This document shows positions 20,396 to 33,908 of a DNA stretch of 64,000 nucleotides, piece after piece (the first letter of the stretch is position 1; each line of letters starts with the position of its first letter). Origin of the DNA: Lenzites betulinus. Lineage: Eukaryota; Basidiomycota; Agaricomycetes; Polyporales; Polyporaceae. The stretch is from NCBI GenBank assembly GCA_022264855.1, contig JABYQU010000018.1, positions 310,001 through 374,000 of the forward strand, read 5' to 3'. Below the pieces are notes generated by a model, which saw only the letters and a list, made by a program, of their open reading frames with translations, was not told the DNA's origin and made no database searches. The translations under genes were made by a program, and so were the position numbers.

Positions 20396-21456
20396 CACTC
20401 CCGGGCGCGATCGTATGCTAAGTTGTTCAGTGTAGCAACTTTTCTGACGGACCGGAAGGTGAGGTATCCCAGCGGAGGTGGTATGCGCGGCTACACCCGC
20501 GCGCTCGCATAGCTGGAAGAGAGCTCGCCCAACAGAAGTCGCAGCCGATTCACTGAGACAAGTCGGATGCACATCACGCATCATACGAAAAGTCCTAGAG
20601 GTCCCCTGCGCCATACCCACTGCTACGCGGGCCTATGATGAGCCAGGCTTAGCGATAAGGAAGGACCATACCTGAGAATGAGGCGTTCGAGGCCGGCAAC
20701 TATACTCATAGGTCATTTGGAGGTGGCGTTACTTGCCTGGTGTACTCCGCAAGAGATGACCACGGTGCGATCGCATGCGAACTGCGTTGTATGGTCATGG
20801 CATTGTCTCAGCGGTCAAATCGGAATTTCGTGACGAAAGCGCATTCCGTGAGATATCCATGGCTGCTCGGGGGTGTATGTTCGACTCACCACAGGTACGT
20901 AACGTACGTTGCCGTACAAATTTCGCGTGCATCAACGGTAGCAGGCACGACAAAAGGGTGCTTTCTTGTATGGTTCTGTGATAGTAGATGGACGACACAG
21001 GCCATCGTGCTTGATGTTGTTCTAACGGTACGATGCGAGATGAACGAGAGAAAAGATGCACAGTTTGACCGGAGAGCGGCGAGCGCTCTTTATTGTGTTC
21101 CCAACTTCCGAGAGATGTTGGAATGGCGATCTGTATTCCTGCCAGCGCGTGGAGAGATGGAGGCACGGATGTATGTCACTCGCCGTGGGAGGACGGGAAA
21201 CAATGGGCGGCAACAAGCGCTATGACATATGGACGCCTAGGGCCGTTCCCACCGGCTACTGACCCGTACTGATCCTCTTACTGACCCATTAGAACTGTGA
21301 ACAAAGCGGACTAGGAAAGACTACAAACCGGTGTATGCGCGGGTCTAGACCGGGGCTGAATCGCCTGTGAACCTGAAGTGAACCGCGAACGTCTCCGTCT
21401 CTTCCGCCTCCGCCCTCCTCGTCCTCTCTCCGCCGCCGCGGACGTCGTCCCCAACG
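20396..21456. other. Divergent intergenic region
   Basis: About 1.06 kb shared by the alcohol oxidase (minus) and kinase (plus) promoters. No open frame with coding character. A pyrimidine-rich stretch directly precedes the kinase ATG. Confidence 0.5.
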
Positions 21457-24400
21457 ATGGCGACGTCAAGCAAACCGAACTCCCGCTTCTCCTCCCTCAA
21501 GGTGTTCAAGTTTGCTGCTGGCTCGAAACCCCCGCCCCTCCCTCCGAAAGACCCCTTTCGCCTCCCAAACCCTTCCCTTCCTTCCCTCGGCAACTCTCTC
21601 TCCCCAGACTCCTTCCCCTCCCAGCCCGCCACGCCGCTATCGGCGCAGTATGCGACTCATCTCAGGAGTCCATCCCCATCCCCATCCTATGCTCCCAGCA
21701 CTAACACCGCCGTCTCCCCACCGTCCTCCGTCGCGTACCCAGAGTCTGCCAGCTCTCGCAGGAACATTTTCAAGTTCTCATCCTTCAGCAAGCGACCCAA
21801 GACTCCCAAAACAGCCGAGTCAGGATACTCTGCTGCATCCGAGTCCTCCCAGCCTCCAGAGCCCGCAGATGACCCGTCAATATCTATGCCATGGAACTTC
21901 CAGGTGCGTGCTACCGCGCCACGACCTCCGCTCATAGCTCATGAGCCGTCTAACAGCATAACATACATGTCGACGAAGGGTGAGTACTCACCTCTCGTGG
22001 GTTGACGCGTCTTAACATCTTTGTAGCTTTGTTGGTCTGCCGCCGACATGGTCTTCATCCTTGGCTGCGGCCGGCTTCAGTGAAGATGAGATTGCAGCTA
22101 TCCAGTCAAAGCGGGCGGAATCTCGTTCACGCAGTGCGCGTTCCATCTACTCTCTGAATCCCGGTCGCTCCGCATCGCCATCGAGCACCGCGCGATATAA
22201 TGGGTATGGAAACCAGCCTCACGCAGGCTCCATTCGGCGGGACCAGTCAGATGCTTCGCTCTCACAGGTTTCCCTAGCCAGCAGCCAGCGGTCATACAGC
22301 TCGCGTTCACATTTCCGCAAGGTCTCTGCATCCTCACGCGACCAGTCGGACTATTCGTCACACGCCGATCCTGATCCCCGACGAACACCTCCCATATCCC
22401 GACCACCGCCCCCCGCGCATGCATTCACATACCCCCAACAACACTCGCAGAGTACGCCTCATCTACCGACACACCATCATGGTGGTTCTATGACTCGATT
22501 ACCACCTCCAGTGCCCCCACCACCACCTGCTATCTCGGTCATTTCTTCAGATAGCTCCTCCAACTCTGGTCTCTCTGAGAAACAGCTGATGGCTCGGAAT
22601 GCTCCTCAACGTTCTTTCCATGTCGCTAACGAGTCTCTTGATTCTGCTGCCTCGCATTCTCCCCCGCCTGCTTATATGTCGCCTAAGAAGGAGCATCGAA
22701 TGTCGCGACCTGATGAGGGCTTCAGTCTACCTCCCGCCATTCATCAGCACGCTCCCGGGCCGATAATCACGGTCAGTCCAGCTAGGAGACCCTCCACCGA
22801 TTCATCCAGCTCTGGCTCGCACGAACAGGCCTCCACATCCCCAGTGCTCCCAGTAGCCCCACGCCTCTCATTCCACCAGGACGATCTCTCGTCTTGGACA
22901 GAGTCTCTCTTTTCCTCCATACCTACCTCGGTTACCCTCACGCCCCCTAAGCCTGTACCGAACAGGGCATTGGCGAAATTGGGGGCGGGAAGTGGTATCT
23001 CTCCTCCCAGGATCACTTCCGTCCGCAAGCTCAGCGACTCTCCATCTGCCTCGGCCCGGCAGATACCTCCGCAGAAGCCACTACCGAAGCAAGACCTCCC
23101 CCCGCGGGCTGCTCCCACAGGTGCACTTCCCCCGCCACCGGTGGAAAGCCGAAGCATGTTCCGACACGAGCCTGCGGGAATGATTTCTACTGCAAACAGC
23201 TCTAGGATGTCCATGATGTCCGCAACGCAAGACTCATCTGCCGACTTCTCAACAGACTCGTCGACATTACTGACGCCGGTACTCGACGAGTTCCCACCCA
23301 TCCCGCACATCACTGATCCAGAGCAGTACGACATGCACATGTCTCTCGCACGCGACAAGGAGAACCGGGACTCGGGGCTTTCTACAGTCACGGTGACGCC
23401 CGCTACCATCGCCACCGCCGCCGTCGCGCGCAGCGCCCGAGGGAATGTGATCGTCTCGCCAGTCCTTCCGCCGAACGGGGCTCGCACGCCGACCACACCA
23501 CTTGCGCAAGACCTGGAGGACACGCGGCCACACTCTCCAAATAGCACGGAATCGCACTCAAGCGCCTCGAGTTCCTCCACGTCCGAGTCGCTGTCGATGT
23601 CCACTGGGACCGAGTCCGCGTCCTCGGACTCGCGGCCGCAGACACTGACAGTGACAGAGGCGCAGGACTGGCGTTTACCAGGTGGGAAGCCTCGGGGCTT
23701 GATTTACGCCGACTCTCCCGAGCCGTCGCCGCGCGCAGCGTCCTTTGCTGAACGGGACGTCTTCACTGTCTCCGTCACCGCTGAGGTCCGGGAGCAGGAT
23801 GTCGACATTGTAGCCGGCCGTCGACCGTCCATTGTGATTGATCACTTCCTCTCGGCAGCAGCAGAACCCAAGAGCGCACAACCTGTCTCGCCAGCCTCGA
23901 CCAACTCGCCCTCGCCGATGTCGCCCGCTCCGCGATACCCTGGCTGGCTCTCCGCCGTTGTCGCGCCATTGAAGGCGTTCATAAACGATCAGATGGACCC
24001 GCGCGACCTGTACGCGGACCTGCGCGAGATCGCCGAGGGCGAGAGCGGCTCCGTCTATGCGGCCCGCGTGCTCGCCACCTCGTGGTCACCAGAGAAGAAG
24101 CCGGGGTCGTTCGTCGCGATCAAGAACGTCCCCATCCTCCCCTCAGGGTCGCCGAAGATCGACGACCTGCGCCGAGAATTGACCCTGCTCAAGGGGGTGT
24201 CGCATCCGCATATCCTGACGATGGACTCGCTATTTGTGGACCTCGTCGAGGATTCGCTGTGGATCCGCATGGACCTCATGGAACGCAGCCTGGCCGATGT
24301 GACTGCCTACGCGGAAGAGGGCGTCTTCATCCACGAGAAGTCGATAGCGCGGATCGCTGGAGATGTGAGTATTTTTGCCCGGGAATCAAGCTTCCAAGCT

Positions 24401-25091
24401 GACTTGTTATTTATAGGTCCTGGATGCCTTGGACTACCTGCAGTCAAGAGGAATCGCCCACCGAGATGTGCGCTCAGACAACCTCTTGGTGAATACAGAC
24501 GGCGTTGTCAAGGTCGCCGATTTCTCGAATGCCGTTCAAGTGCCACGGCAGTCACCTATGCGTACCGACCAAGCAGGCGTTCCGTACTGGCAAGCCCCCG
24601 AAATAAGGAGGTACGTCCAATGTCTCATATCTAGACTTCGCGATGCTCATCTTAGGATACATAATCAGCGGCGGCTCGTACAACGCGCTGAAGGTCGATG
24701 TGTGGTCACTCGGTGCGACTGTATGGGAGCTCGCACAGGCGGAACCTCCCTTCAGCGACCTCACGGACCCGAGGCAGTTCGGCGACGAATGGCCACCACT
24801 CAGCCAGCCTGAGATCTACTCACGATCATTCCACGACTTCTTGCAACTATGTTCCGAACCGAGCTCTTCACGACCGGATCCCCACGAACTGCTAAACGTG
24901 AGTGCCCCCGCCGCCACCCCCGATAAGCCCTTTCGCTGACCTCGGCCATGTCGTTCCCACAGACACCCTTCATACGTAGCCCCAACGGGCGCCAGGCCAT
25001 CGTGGAGCTGCTGGCCGACTGTCGAGCCATCGAGGAGCGTATGTCCCGGCGGCAGAGCACCGACTCGACAGGGACGGTCTCGCGGTCATAG
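21457..25091 (+). CDS. CRIB-domain STE20/PAK-like protein kinase
   Basis: Signalling kinase expected to bind GTP-loaded Cdc42/Rac and act in polarity or morphogenesis. Six exons (21457-21903, 21957-21979, 22027-24364, 24417-24610, 24669-24897, 24963-25091) join in frame to 3360 nt (1119 residues). A PAK-type CRIB/PBD lies at about residues 145-175: ISMPWNFQ, then HNIHVDEG across the small second exon, then GLPPTW. A long Ser/Pro-rich linker follows. The kinase domain is at about 840-1090: AIK lysine, HRDVRSDNLLVN catalytic loop, QAPEI for APE, and VDVWSLGATVWE. The activation segment begins DFS rather than DFG, and the Gly loop reads EGESGS; such changes occur in fungal Skm1/Shk2-like kinases but could lower activity. 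The order CRIB then kinase, without an obvious PH domain, is like PAK. Confidence 0.85.
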
Positions 25092-25619
25092 CATAATATA
25101 TTCTCTATATACCCTACCCGGCTAATTATCCCCTCGGTCCACGGACATTGACGAGCGTGTTTAGTGTAGTACAGCTATGCTCTGTTTCTGCGGCTCCTGC
25201 TATTAGAGGCGCGTCGTGCTTGGCATTGGCTTCTTTGAACTCGGGTTTCCCCGTCGTCCCGAGCCTTCCCACTGGAGGTTGAAGTTTGTGATATTTTGGC
25301 TCCTGTTCGTACGTCGACCACCGCGGTCACATCCCGCAGTCCCTCCTTTGCCCGCTTCAATCATCAGTGTATGAACGGAAGCTGCAAGTTGTACTCGAGG
25401 GGGCGGCACCCCACCGCCGCAGCGGGCTTGCGGGGAAAGGGCGCTTATATGTTTGATCCGTTAATCGGAGGAAGCGCCCGAATCCCAAATTTCGTGTCGG
25501 CGTGCAGAAATCAAAGTACTTGCGGCTACTACACACTCCGCGACTACCGAAGTACCTTTGGGCTGGCCTCCACTCCCTGTATTCTTGCATCTTAGGTCTT
25601 CGGCCACGACCTCTCAAAG

Positions 25620-28600
25620 ATGGTCTCCTCTTTGGCTGAGCAGCTCGCCAAGAGCGCATCGCTGAACGCGAACCTGCTCAACGAAAAGGCCCGCAAGCTC
25701 GTCCAGTCCGAGTCCTACCTCTTTTCGCCCAAGGAAGCTCGGCAACACGATCTAGAGTCTCTTCATGCGCTAGGCGTCAACGGCTTCATCCAGCTGAAGT
25801 CTCTCCAGCCTGCTGTTGCGCCGTTTGAGCAGCAGCTTTTTTCCGATGCCGCGAAGGCTCTCGACAGGACACTCCAGCCGGCGGAACAAAATGCGAAGCT
25901 TGATGCCACTATTGCTGCGTTCTTACCTCTGCTCGGGCCTTTCTTGCTGGACGCGCCGACGGGAAAGGTATTGGAGTGGCTGGTGCGCAGGTTCAGGTGA
26001 ATATCATTGCATAGCGTGTCGGGGGAAGAATTATATTAACCATACTATACAGGATTCATGAGTTCAACGTCGATGCGGTCGTCCAACTCTTCTTCCCGTA
26101 CCATGAGACCCCACACTTTGTCAAAATGGTCTCTATTCTGCACATCAAGTGTGTATTTCACTGTATAGTGTGCCTTCATCTTCGCTGAACGATTGCTGCA
26201 GAGACCGATCCCCCCTTCGCTTCCTCCAAGCGTATAAAACCACAGCAAAACCTCTACACCGCTCTCTCCTCCTCAACGAGATGCTCAAGGGTCTGGATGT
26301 GGCGCGCTTCGTCTCTGCGATACTCCCCGAAGTCCTACAGAACCACAGTGCGGGTGTTCACAGGGCACTGATTGCATTCCATGCTGGGCTTTTGTTGGAG
26401 TTTATTGGCAGGTCCAAGTCGGTGGACGAAAATGCGATGACGATTCTCCTCCCCGCCGCGTTGGAGCCACTACAGCTCGCAAGCAACCCTTCGGCCTCAG
26501 TGAAACCTGCGTTGCTGCAAGAATGCATCGTAGGTCTCAAGCGCTTTACGTATAGCCTAAACATGCTCACAGTGTTTAGCTTGGAAGCTACCTTGTCCTA
26601 GCGGCCATCTCACAGAAGACGCGTCTCACTCCGAAAGCTGTACAGGGCATCCTCACCGCGGTCACGGATTGCGCGGCGTGCGTCTCGCCGAAGCAACTTG
26701 TGCGCACATTAGTATCCATATGTGCCGCGCAGGATCAACTCCAACGGCTGCCTAGCAGTGTGACCAAGACTCTCGTTGCGCTACCGTGAGTGTCTCTGTC
26801 GCCGTCCAACTCATGATACAAACCTTTACGACCTGTCTTCTAGTGACATTGAAACTGAATTGATCGACGCGATGGCTTGGGTAGGAGCAGAGAAGCTTCT
26901 GGTCCCCCTCCTTGACGCTTTCTATACACAGTGAGGAGTTTGTATACACTGTGACATTGCCTAGGACTAACAAATTTTAGACTCCACAATGTAACGGTCC
27001 TCAGCGCCGTGGAGGCCATCCTCACAACACCGGCTCTCTTGATTGTAGTAGCGCGCTCTGCAGCGTTCTCGCTCGTTCAAACGCTCGCAGGGGAAGACGT
27101 AGCCACAGATGCCGTCCCCCATTTACGACAACTGCTCTCGCATCTCCACCAGCGCCATCCAGAATCAGTCGAATGGGCATCTGCTCGTCTCATTGCGGAC
27201 GATGAGACGAGAACTGAGGCGGTTGAGCAGGTCATCCTTTCTTTATCCGCCGTATGTGATTTTCCATATCCGTTTTTAGCAAGCACTGACTCTATCATGC
27301 GCAGTCTGGTGCAGACCTATTGAGCGCAGATAGGGAGGCTGCCACGCTGCTTGTTGGGTCTACAAACGCGGATTCTGCCATTCGCACCCGCTCCGTGCGT
27401 GAAATGTTGGCACGGATGTCCGACGACGCTATATCTAAGACCGAAATGGTGCGTCTTGCCGCATATGTTCTCGCGCATTTCACACTGACGCATAGTTTTA
27501 GCAATCGATTTCCTCCGCGCTCCTACTTCGCGTGCACGACAGCGACGTCTCCGTCTTGAAAGCGCTCTACACAAGCTCTCCAGAGGCTACCATCAAGGCT
27601 GTCCTCACGTCGACCTCATCGCCAGTTGTCTACCTTGATGCCCTCAAGCAGGCTCTACATGGGTCTAACGCCAAGCCGTCCCGTGATATTATTCGCGCGC
27701 ATTTCTCCTTCCTCCTCACCCAATTCCTCCCCGCCGTTACACAGGAACGTGATGCAGACGAAGGCCGCGAGTTCACACGCCAAGCAGCGATCGAGGTCAT
27801 CCTACCTCTCCTACTTTTCTCAAAGCCACGTATGAAGACTGCGCAGGCTGTCTGGGAGATCTTGGGGGCGGCAGAAGATGCAGGGGCGAATTCAGCGACC
27901 TTCGAGCTGCTTGGTGGATATGTGGAGGCCGTCCGCTGGGAGCAGCAGCGTCCCGGTGTGGACTCCGACAAGGAGAGCGTTAATGTAGGACTGTTGACGA
28001 AGATCAACCTCGCTGTAGCGGCAAAGATTGCAGGTGCGTTCCGTGTCTAGGCGTCATGAGATTAAGCTAACGGCTCAAAAAGACAACGTTCTTGCGTCCA
28101 ACCACTTCCAGGGGCATCTGGAGAGCTTACTCGAGAAGCTTCACGATGAGAACCACCACGCGCGCGCTCTTGTCTACTTGATCGCTCGTGCATTACTCTC
28201 CCGTGTCAGCCGTGAGCAACGCATCGACGCTGCACACAGCGTTCTGCGGGCTATGCAGATTGATACGCTTGAGGGCATGGGTGACTTCATGCGTGGTGTA
28301 GACGACGTGTCAACCGTGAGTTTCTCCTCGTCATTTACATCTATCACGCTCATATTTATCGGTCGTAGTTCCTGAGCGACTCCAGCGTAGGAAGCGCGGT
28401 AGTCTTGAAGCCGAGCAGTGTCAACACCCTTCACCGCCTACAAGTTGCTTTACTGTCCGTGTTCCCCAGCATACCGCGCCCAGCAGGTGCACGCTTGGAT
28501 TGGCTGGCCGAGCACTCTACCGACTCCGTGAGCCTTGAGTCATTTCGCTTCGCCACTCTTGACTCAACTTCATTCGCATATAGACAACGTCAGAGACATT

Positions 28601-31600
28601 GCCTGTCCGCTATGTCGCATTGCTCCGCCACATCTACCGCTTAAGTAACTCCTCCGTACACCTTGCACAACTCTCCACCCACATCCTTCGTCTACTCTTT
28701 GGCAATCTCGGCGACGACGCGTTGGCCTTCCTCACGGGTGTCTGGCTCACCGCCAGCTCTGCATCTCGGGAGGAACAGTACCACATTCAGTATGCCGCAC
28801 TCCGACATGCCACTGCCTTCCTTGAGGCACACGTTGCTACAGACCGCACTATCGACTTCCAGACGGTCTTCCCCGCTATGTTGATCATGTTGCAGAGCCC
28901 AGATGCAAGTGTCCGCGAGGCCGCCACGAAGTGCATTGCTGTCGTCGTCCGTCTTGGCTCTTCGAAAGAAGCAGAGGGGGTGTATGCATTCGATACCATC
29001 TACGGCACAGATTCTGGTAAGCGCAGAACAAGGCGTCCTCATACAGCTGTTCAATGCTGATGCAGGATCTAGACGGCCTTCAGTACCTGGATTGGGCAGA
29101 CTTCCAAAGGTACACGCATGCCGTCGGAGAGACGAGAGCCAATTCGCTACATGATCCCGATCATCTACAGGCGTTCCACACAGAACGTCTTGGCTACTCT
29201 AAGGCGGACTCCAAGAAGAACGCAAGGTATGTCACACGATCTGTCGATATAGGTCCTGCGTACTCAAAGTTCGTTCAGCTACAAACAGCGTGTCTTGTGC
29301 TACCTCTTGTCGCATGTGAACAGTTGTCCCCTTGTCGGGGTGAAAGCGGCCTTGCTGAAGAGCATCGACGGAGTCTCCAACGAAGTGAAGGCGCAGGTCC
29401 TGGTCCCGACCATTGAGGCATTGGTTAGCGAACAGGGCATCAAAGACGTTGCATCGAGCAAGGAACAGCTGGAGCTTGCCACATATGCTGTGTCTGCGTT
29501 CGATGCGACGGCAGCCGCCGACCTCAACGACCCGGAGAAGGACGTCTGGGCCCTTTACGAGAAAGTGTTACTTACTACACTGAAGAATGGTACGTCTGTC
29601 ATTAGCGAATCAGGAGGGGCACTTGTGAACATTCATGCAGGCTCCTGGGGACACGCACGCGTCGCCATCCTCCATCGTCTACAACACGGCCTATTCGTCA
29701 AGTTGACTATCGAGCGCAAAGTTCAACTTTGCCTTGGTATTCTGCGCGTCGCAGCCGAGGATGAAACTGTGGTACGTACATGCCAAATTAAAGCTCAGCG
29801 ATTCGAGCTTCACGATCTCTCGCAGGGCCTCATTTGCAAGAAGGTACTGTCGAGCGTATTGACTGATGTGGCATTGGTACTGCGTCTCCTCGTCGCCCTT
29901 CAACCCAGCGCTGAAGATGCGGCACAACCCGCATCCAAGCGTGCTCGTGTCGAAAAGTAGGCCCAGTCATTCAACAAAGGCTTTCTTGTCACTGACGGTC
30001 GTCATAGATCGGCGCTCAATGCGCAAGCGGAGGAGATTTCAGTTCTGGCTGTCCTCGCGGAGGTCATCAGCTCCGCCAAGGTCGCAGGTTCCATGGAGCT
30101 GGTCTCATCTCTACTCGAAACCCTCAACAAGGTCATCCTTACCGTTGCGCCCGATGCTGCAGACAGGCGCTTCGTTGAGCAATTGCTTATGTCCGCCGTG
30201 GAAAACGTGGTGCAACATTTCCCGGTAAGCATCAAGACGACAGGCTATACAGTGAAGTGCTTACCACACATCTTCAGGCCACTACAGTCGTCCCTCCTGG
30301 TTCGATACGCGTAGATACTCTGGTGGAAATCCTGCGCAGTAAGTTTGTGTGTAGTCCTGAGTGCTTTGATACTAAGTGTTCGCAGCATCGGAGAATCCGC
30401 AATCATTCCATCAAGCATCCCTGCTTATGGCTAGCCTTGCAAGGATTGCCCCAGACGCCGTGCTTCACAACGTCATGCCGATCTTCACATTCATGGGCTC
30501 AAACGTGTTCCATCGGGACGATACCTACAGCTTCCGGGTAGTACAGAAGGTGAGGGTACACGACCGATTTAACGTTACGCTTAAAACTTACCTTGCATGC
30601 TAGACTGTGGACAGCATCGTTCCAGTTATGGTTGCCTCTCTCAAGGAAAAGCATGGCACAGGGATGGACCTCTATCGCGCAGCTCGCGAATTCCTGCGTG
30701 TGTTTACCAGCGCGGCGAACCACGTTCCCCGTCATCGGCGCGTCAAGTAAGTTTGAACTCGTTCACTCTCGCATTGTCTACTGACAGTATCGGCAGCTTC
30801 TTCTCGCATCTTGTGGATACGCTTGGCCCCGCAGACTTCCTCGCGCCTGTCAGCATGCTCCTAGTGGATCGGGTTGCGAACCGTGTAGCACGCCAGAACT
30901 CGACAGAATCTGCTGGGTCACTCTTCCTCCCTTTGGCGGTGTGTGAGCGGTACCCGGCCAGCCTCCAACTCCCCGTAAGTCCTGTCTTTGCGTGGAGATC
31001 AAAAATGCTTATCTGTTTGCAGCTGTTTGTCGAACTTGTTCACGAAGTCGAGAGGTTAACGCAGTCTAGTACCTCGTCCGCCCCGCCCTTCTTGGAGGAT
31101 GCGCCGTGAGTTCTTGTGACATCGCTTTATTTATGACATACTCATCTAATATCAGTGATGATGAACACCCACATGCCGAGACGTCGTCGAAACGTCGTGC
31201 AGTCGCTCTTCTTGTTTTCTGCGATCATGCGCTGCGACGGCTTCGAGCCACCTCTCTCGCCTCCACGGAGCAGGAGCGAACGTCCAGCAAGGCGCTCCTC
31301 ACGCTGCTTCTTGGTGTCTCCACCGCACACACGGGGGATGTGTCGTACGTGGAGGTGGCCGCAGCGGCTCGTTCAGCAATGAACAGCACTCTCGGCATCA
31401 TGTCCGCGCCTGACTTCGTCACGGGTATCTTGACGATCCTCCAGTCGTCATCATCCAATGTAAGTTCAACTGCTCGACATACTTCTTCTCGGGATCAGTC
31501 TCATCAAACCTATTATCAGGCTCAATCTGGCGCCCTCGACCTGTTCAGCGACCGGCTAAACAATGTAGCAGAAAAGGCTCGCCGTACGTTGACGCCGACA

Positions 31601-33330
31601 GTCGTCCAGATCGTGGAGAAGATTCGGTCGATCTTCTCGGGTACCTCAGAAAACTTGGCCATCTCAGCTTTGAAAGCTCTCGCTGCCGTCAGCGATACCT
31701 TATCTACAGGGGAGGAAAGCTCAATAACGAGTACTGTTCCCCTTGTCCTGGACGCCCTCCGTCGTGACACTCTCCAAGCACAAGGATTGCATGCTCTGCT
31801 TTCCTTCTCGTCGAAGCTAGGCCCTCGCACCATACCATACCTCAAGGACATTGTCAAGGAGTGTGTTGTGCGTGCACGGGAGGCCGCGCTGACGCGTGGA
31901 GGTGAGAGATACAGACGCATCAAGTTAATGTGCAGCATCTGATGCCCTTTACGCAGAGTCTGGTGTGGTGTCTACCGCAGCGCAGGTCCTACGGAATCTC
32001 TTGACGTCCATTCCTACCTTCTGGGGCGAGTCGGAGGTGCTACAGGTCGTCGAGCTTTATTTGGATAGCTCAGAAGCACACGCCTCCGAATCGACAGAAG
32101 TAGCACTCCTGGTCAAGGCGGTGGCGAAGCGTGCATCACCCACGGTTCTCCTTCCTGCACTCTCCGGCATGTGGGAACGGACGCTAGCGGCACAGGCCAA
32201 GGTAGGCGGTGATTGTTACGTATCCTCTTTAAATCTCATAACATGTCCCAGGAACACAACCAGCGGACTATTGCATTCGTTCAGGTGGTCAAAGTCTCAG
32301 TCAAAGCCGCATCCCGACCTGCAGTTTTGGAGAACTTGCGCGAGCTTTTCAAGACGTTCCTTTCCATGTTTGATCTTTGTGCCACCAGTGGAGATAACAC
32401 AGTACGTTAAAATAACTCCTTGTTAATCGCGTGGCTAACAGGTTACAGGTGGAGAGCGCGGTTACAACGGCGTTCCTTGAGCTCGTTGTGAAGCTCAACG
32501 AGACGGCATTCCGACCTATCTTCCGCAAAATGTTCGATTGGGCCTTCACGCAATCCCATGGTACGTTAAATTTTACTGTACTGTGGCCTCGCAAGGCTAA
32601 TCAGACCTACGCCCTTCTACAACAAAGACAGCCGCCGTGTCGTGTTCTGCCATGTATACTCGGCGCTGCTCAGCTTCTTCAAGGTTTGCCCTGCTCATAT
32701 TGATGGTGTTTCCTGCAGCGCTGAACGATTTCTTAGGCTCTCATGGTGCCGTACATGTCGTTCACGCTGCAATCCTTCGTGGAGCTGCTTCGCAGTTACT
32801 CCTCCCCGAAGGCAGCAGATGGTCAGCTCTGGCTGGCAGTCGTGGAGACACTCTCCAAGGCAATAACCGCCGATGAGGACAGAGTGTTCTGGCGCACCGA
32901 CAAGCTCCGGCAACTCGTCACGCTCGCCGCTCAACAGGTCTCCGTGGCGGTACGCTTGAATGTGCCCGATGCGAAGGAGACTCTCGCAGATTTCCTAGTG
33001 GCTCTACTGGGGATCATAGACGACGATGTGCAATCCAAGGCACTCAACCTGGACCTCCTTATGTACAGCCGTTCAGAAGACGTACAGGTCCGGCTGCTGA
33101 GCCTTATCTGCGTGGAGCGTCTGTGGCAGGCTCATGGCGAGAAACTACTTGGTAAGTATACTATGATCCTCTCACAGCTGTCAGATACTCATCATGCCCC
33201 AGGTTATGTCGCAGAGACTGCCACATTCGTCTCCGAAGCTGCTGAGGACGAGAACGACCTTGTCGTCCAGGAGGCCCACAGGCTCAAGGCCGCCGTCGAA
33301 GCTATTGGTGGCAGTATCGACGTGTCGTAG
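25620..33330 (+). CDS. UTP10: U3 snoRNP component UTP10 (HEATR1 homologue)
   Basis: Large HEAT-repeat subunit of the t-UTP part of the small-subunit processome, needed for Pol I transcription and early 18S rRNA processing in the nucleolus. I place 29 exons, from 25620-25996 to 33203-33330, that join in frame to 6240 nt (2079 residues), close to the family length. The N-terminus (SSLAEQL, then [21 protein letters not shown]) is the diagnostic HEATR1 start; the C-terminal part ([18 protein letters not shown], then [18 protein letters not shown]) is the BP28CT region. Helical repeats fill the middle. One junction is less certain: exon 26 ends at 32560 and the only in-frame acceptor I find is at 32627. 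No frameshift or stop elsewhere. It lies 530 bp from the kinase stop. Confidence 0.92.
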
Positions 33331-33900
33331 TTGTATTGGTCGGATGTACCACCCTTATATCTTTTTCTTAACCCTCGCTCGTTACCTCATCTCGAGCGTT
33401 TCGAAAGCTACTCGCGCTTTCCATTCGCCGTATGAGTGAGTGTGCCGCCGGCCCGTCGTATGCAAAGGCTCGCAACCGTGGGAAGTTCAATGCACTGCCA
33501 CCACTTTGTACTACTTTCCAAGTCGTACGCAACTTGAAATGCATTCTCATCTTTCCACCCGCTTACGAAGGACCTGAGAACGCCTACGATCTCAGGATAC
33601 GACAATTGACTCCATCAATCAGCGTCTCCACAAGACGCTGTATATCCAGGAGACTTCATGACCGAATCCTCGACCGTGCACTGCAGTGTCGAGATGCCGA
33701 CGATCCCAGTGCCCAGTAGAGGCTCCAGCAATGCTAAGATGAGAGTGCTTGGCACACGTCCTGCACAGGCACCAGTCACCGAAGAAACTGCTCATGCGTC
33801 ACTTTGGAAATAACTTGGAGTTGATAAGTAGGCCGAAAGTTTACCTCTCGTCTCAATTTTTGAACCCCATTTAGCCTATCGGCAATGGTCTAACGTCCGC
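33331..33900. other. Intergenic sequence, no gene seen
   Basis: Spacer between UTP10 and the TIR element. It has a short open frame (33432-33719) without coding character. I see no feature to support. Confidence 0.5.
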
Positions 33901-33908
33901 CGTGGACC
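33901..33908 (+). repeat. 8-bp target-site duplication, left copy
   Basis: CGTGGACC, identical to 34697-34704, at the outer edges of the TIRs. Confidence 0.8.

Noticed and set aside
31902..31935. Acceptor CAG at 31935 in UTP10
   Set aside because: It would make a 34-nt intron; the acceptor at 31956 gives a normal 55-nt intron in frame.
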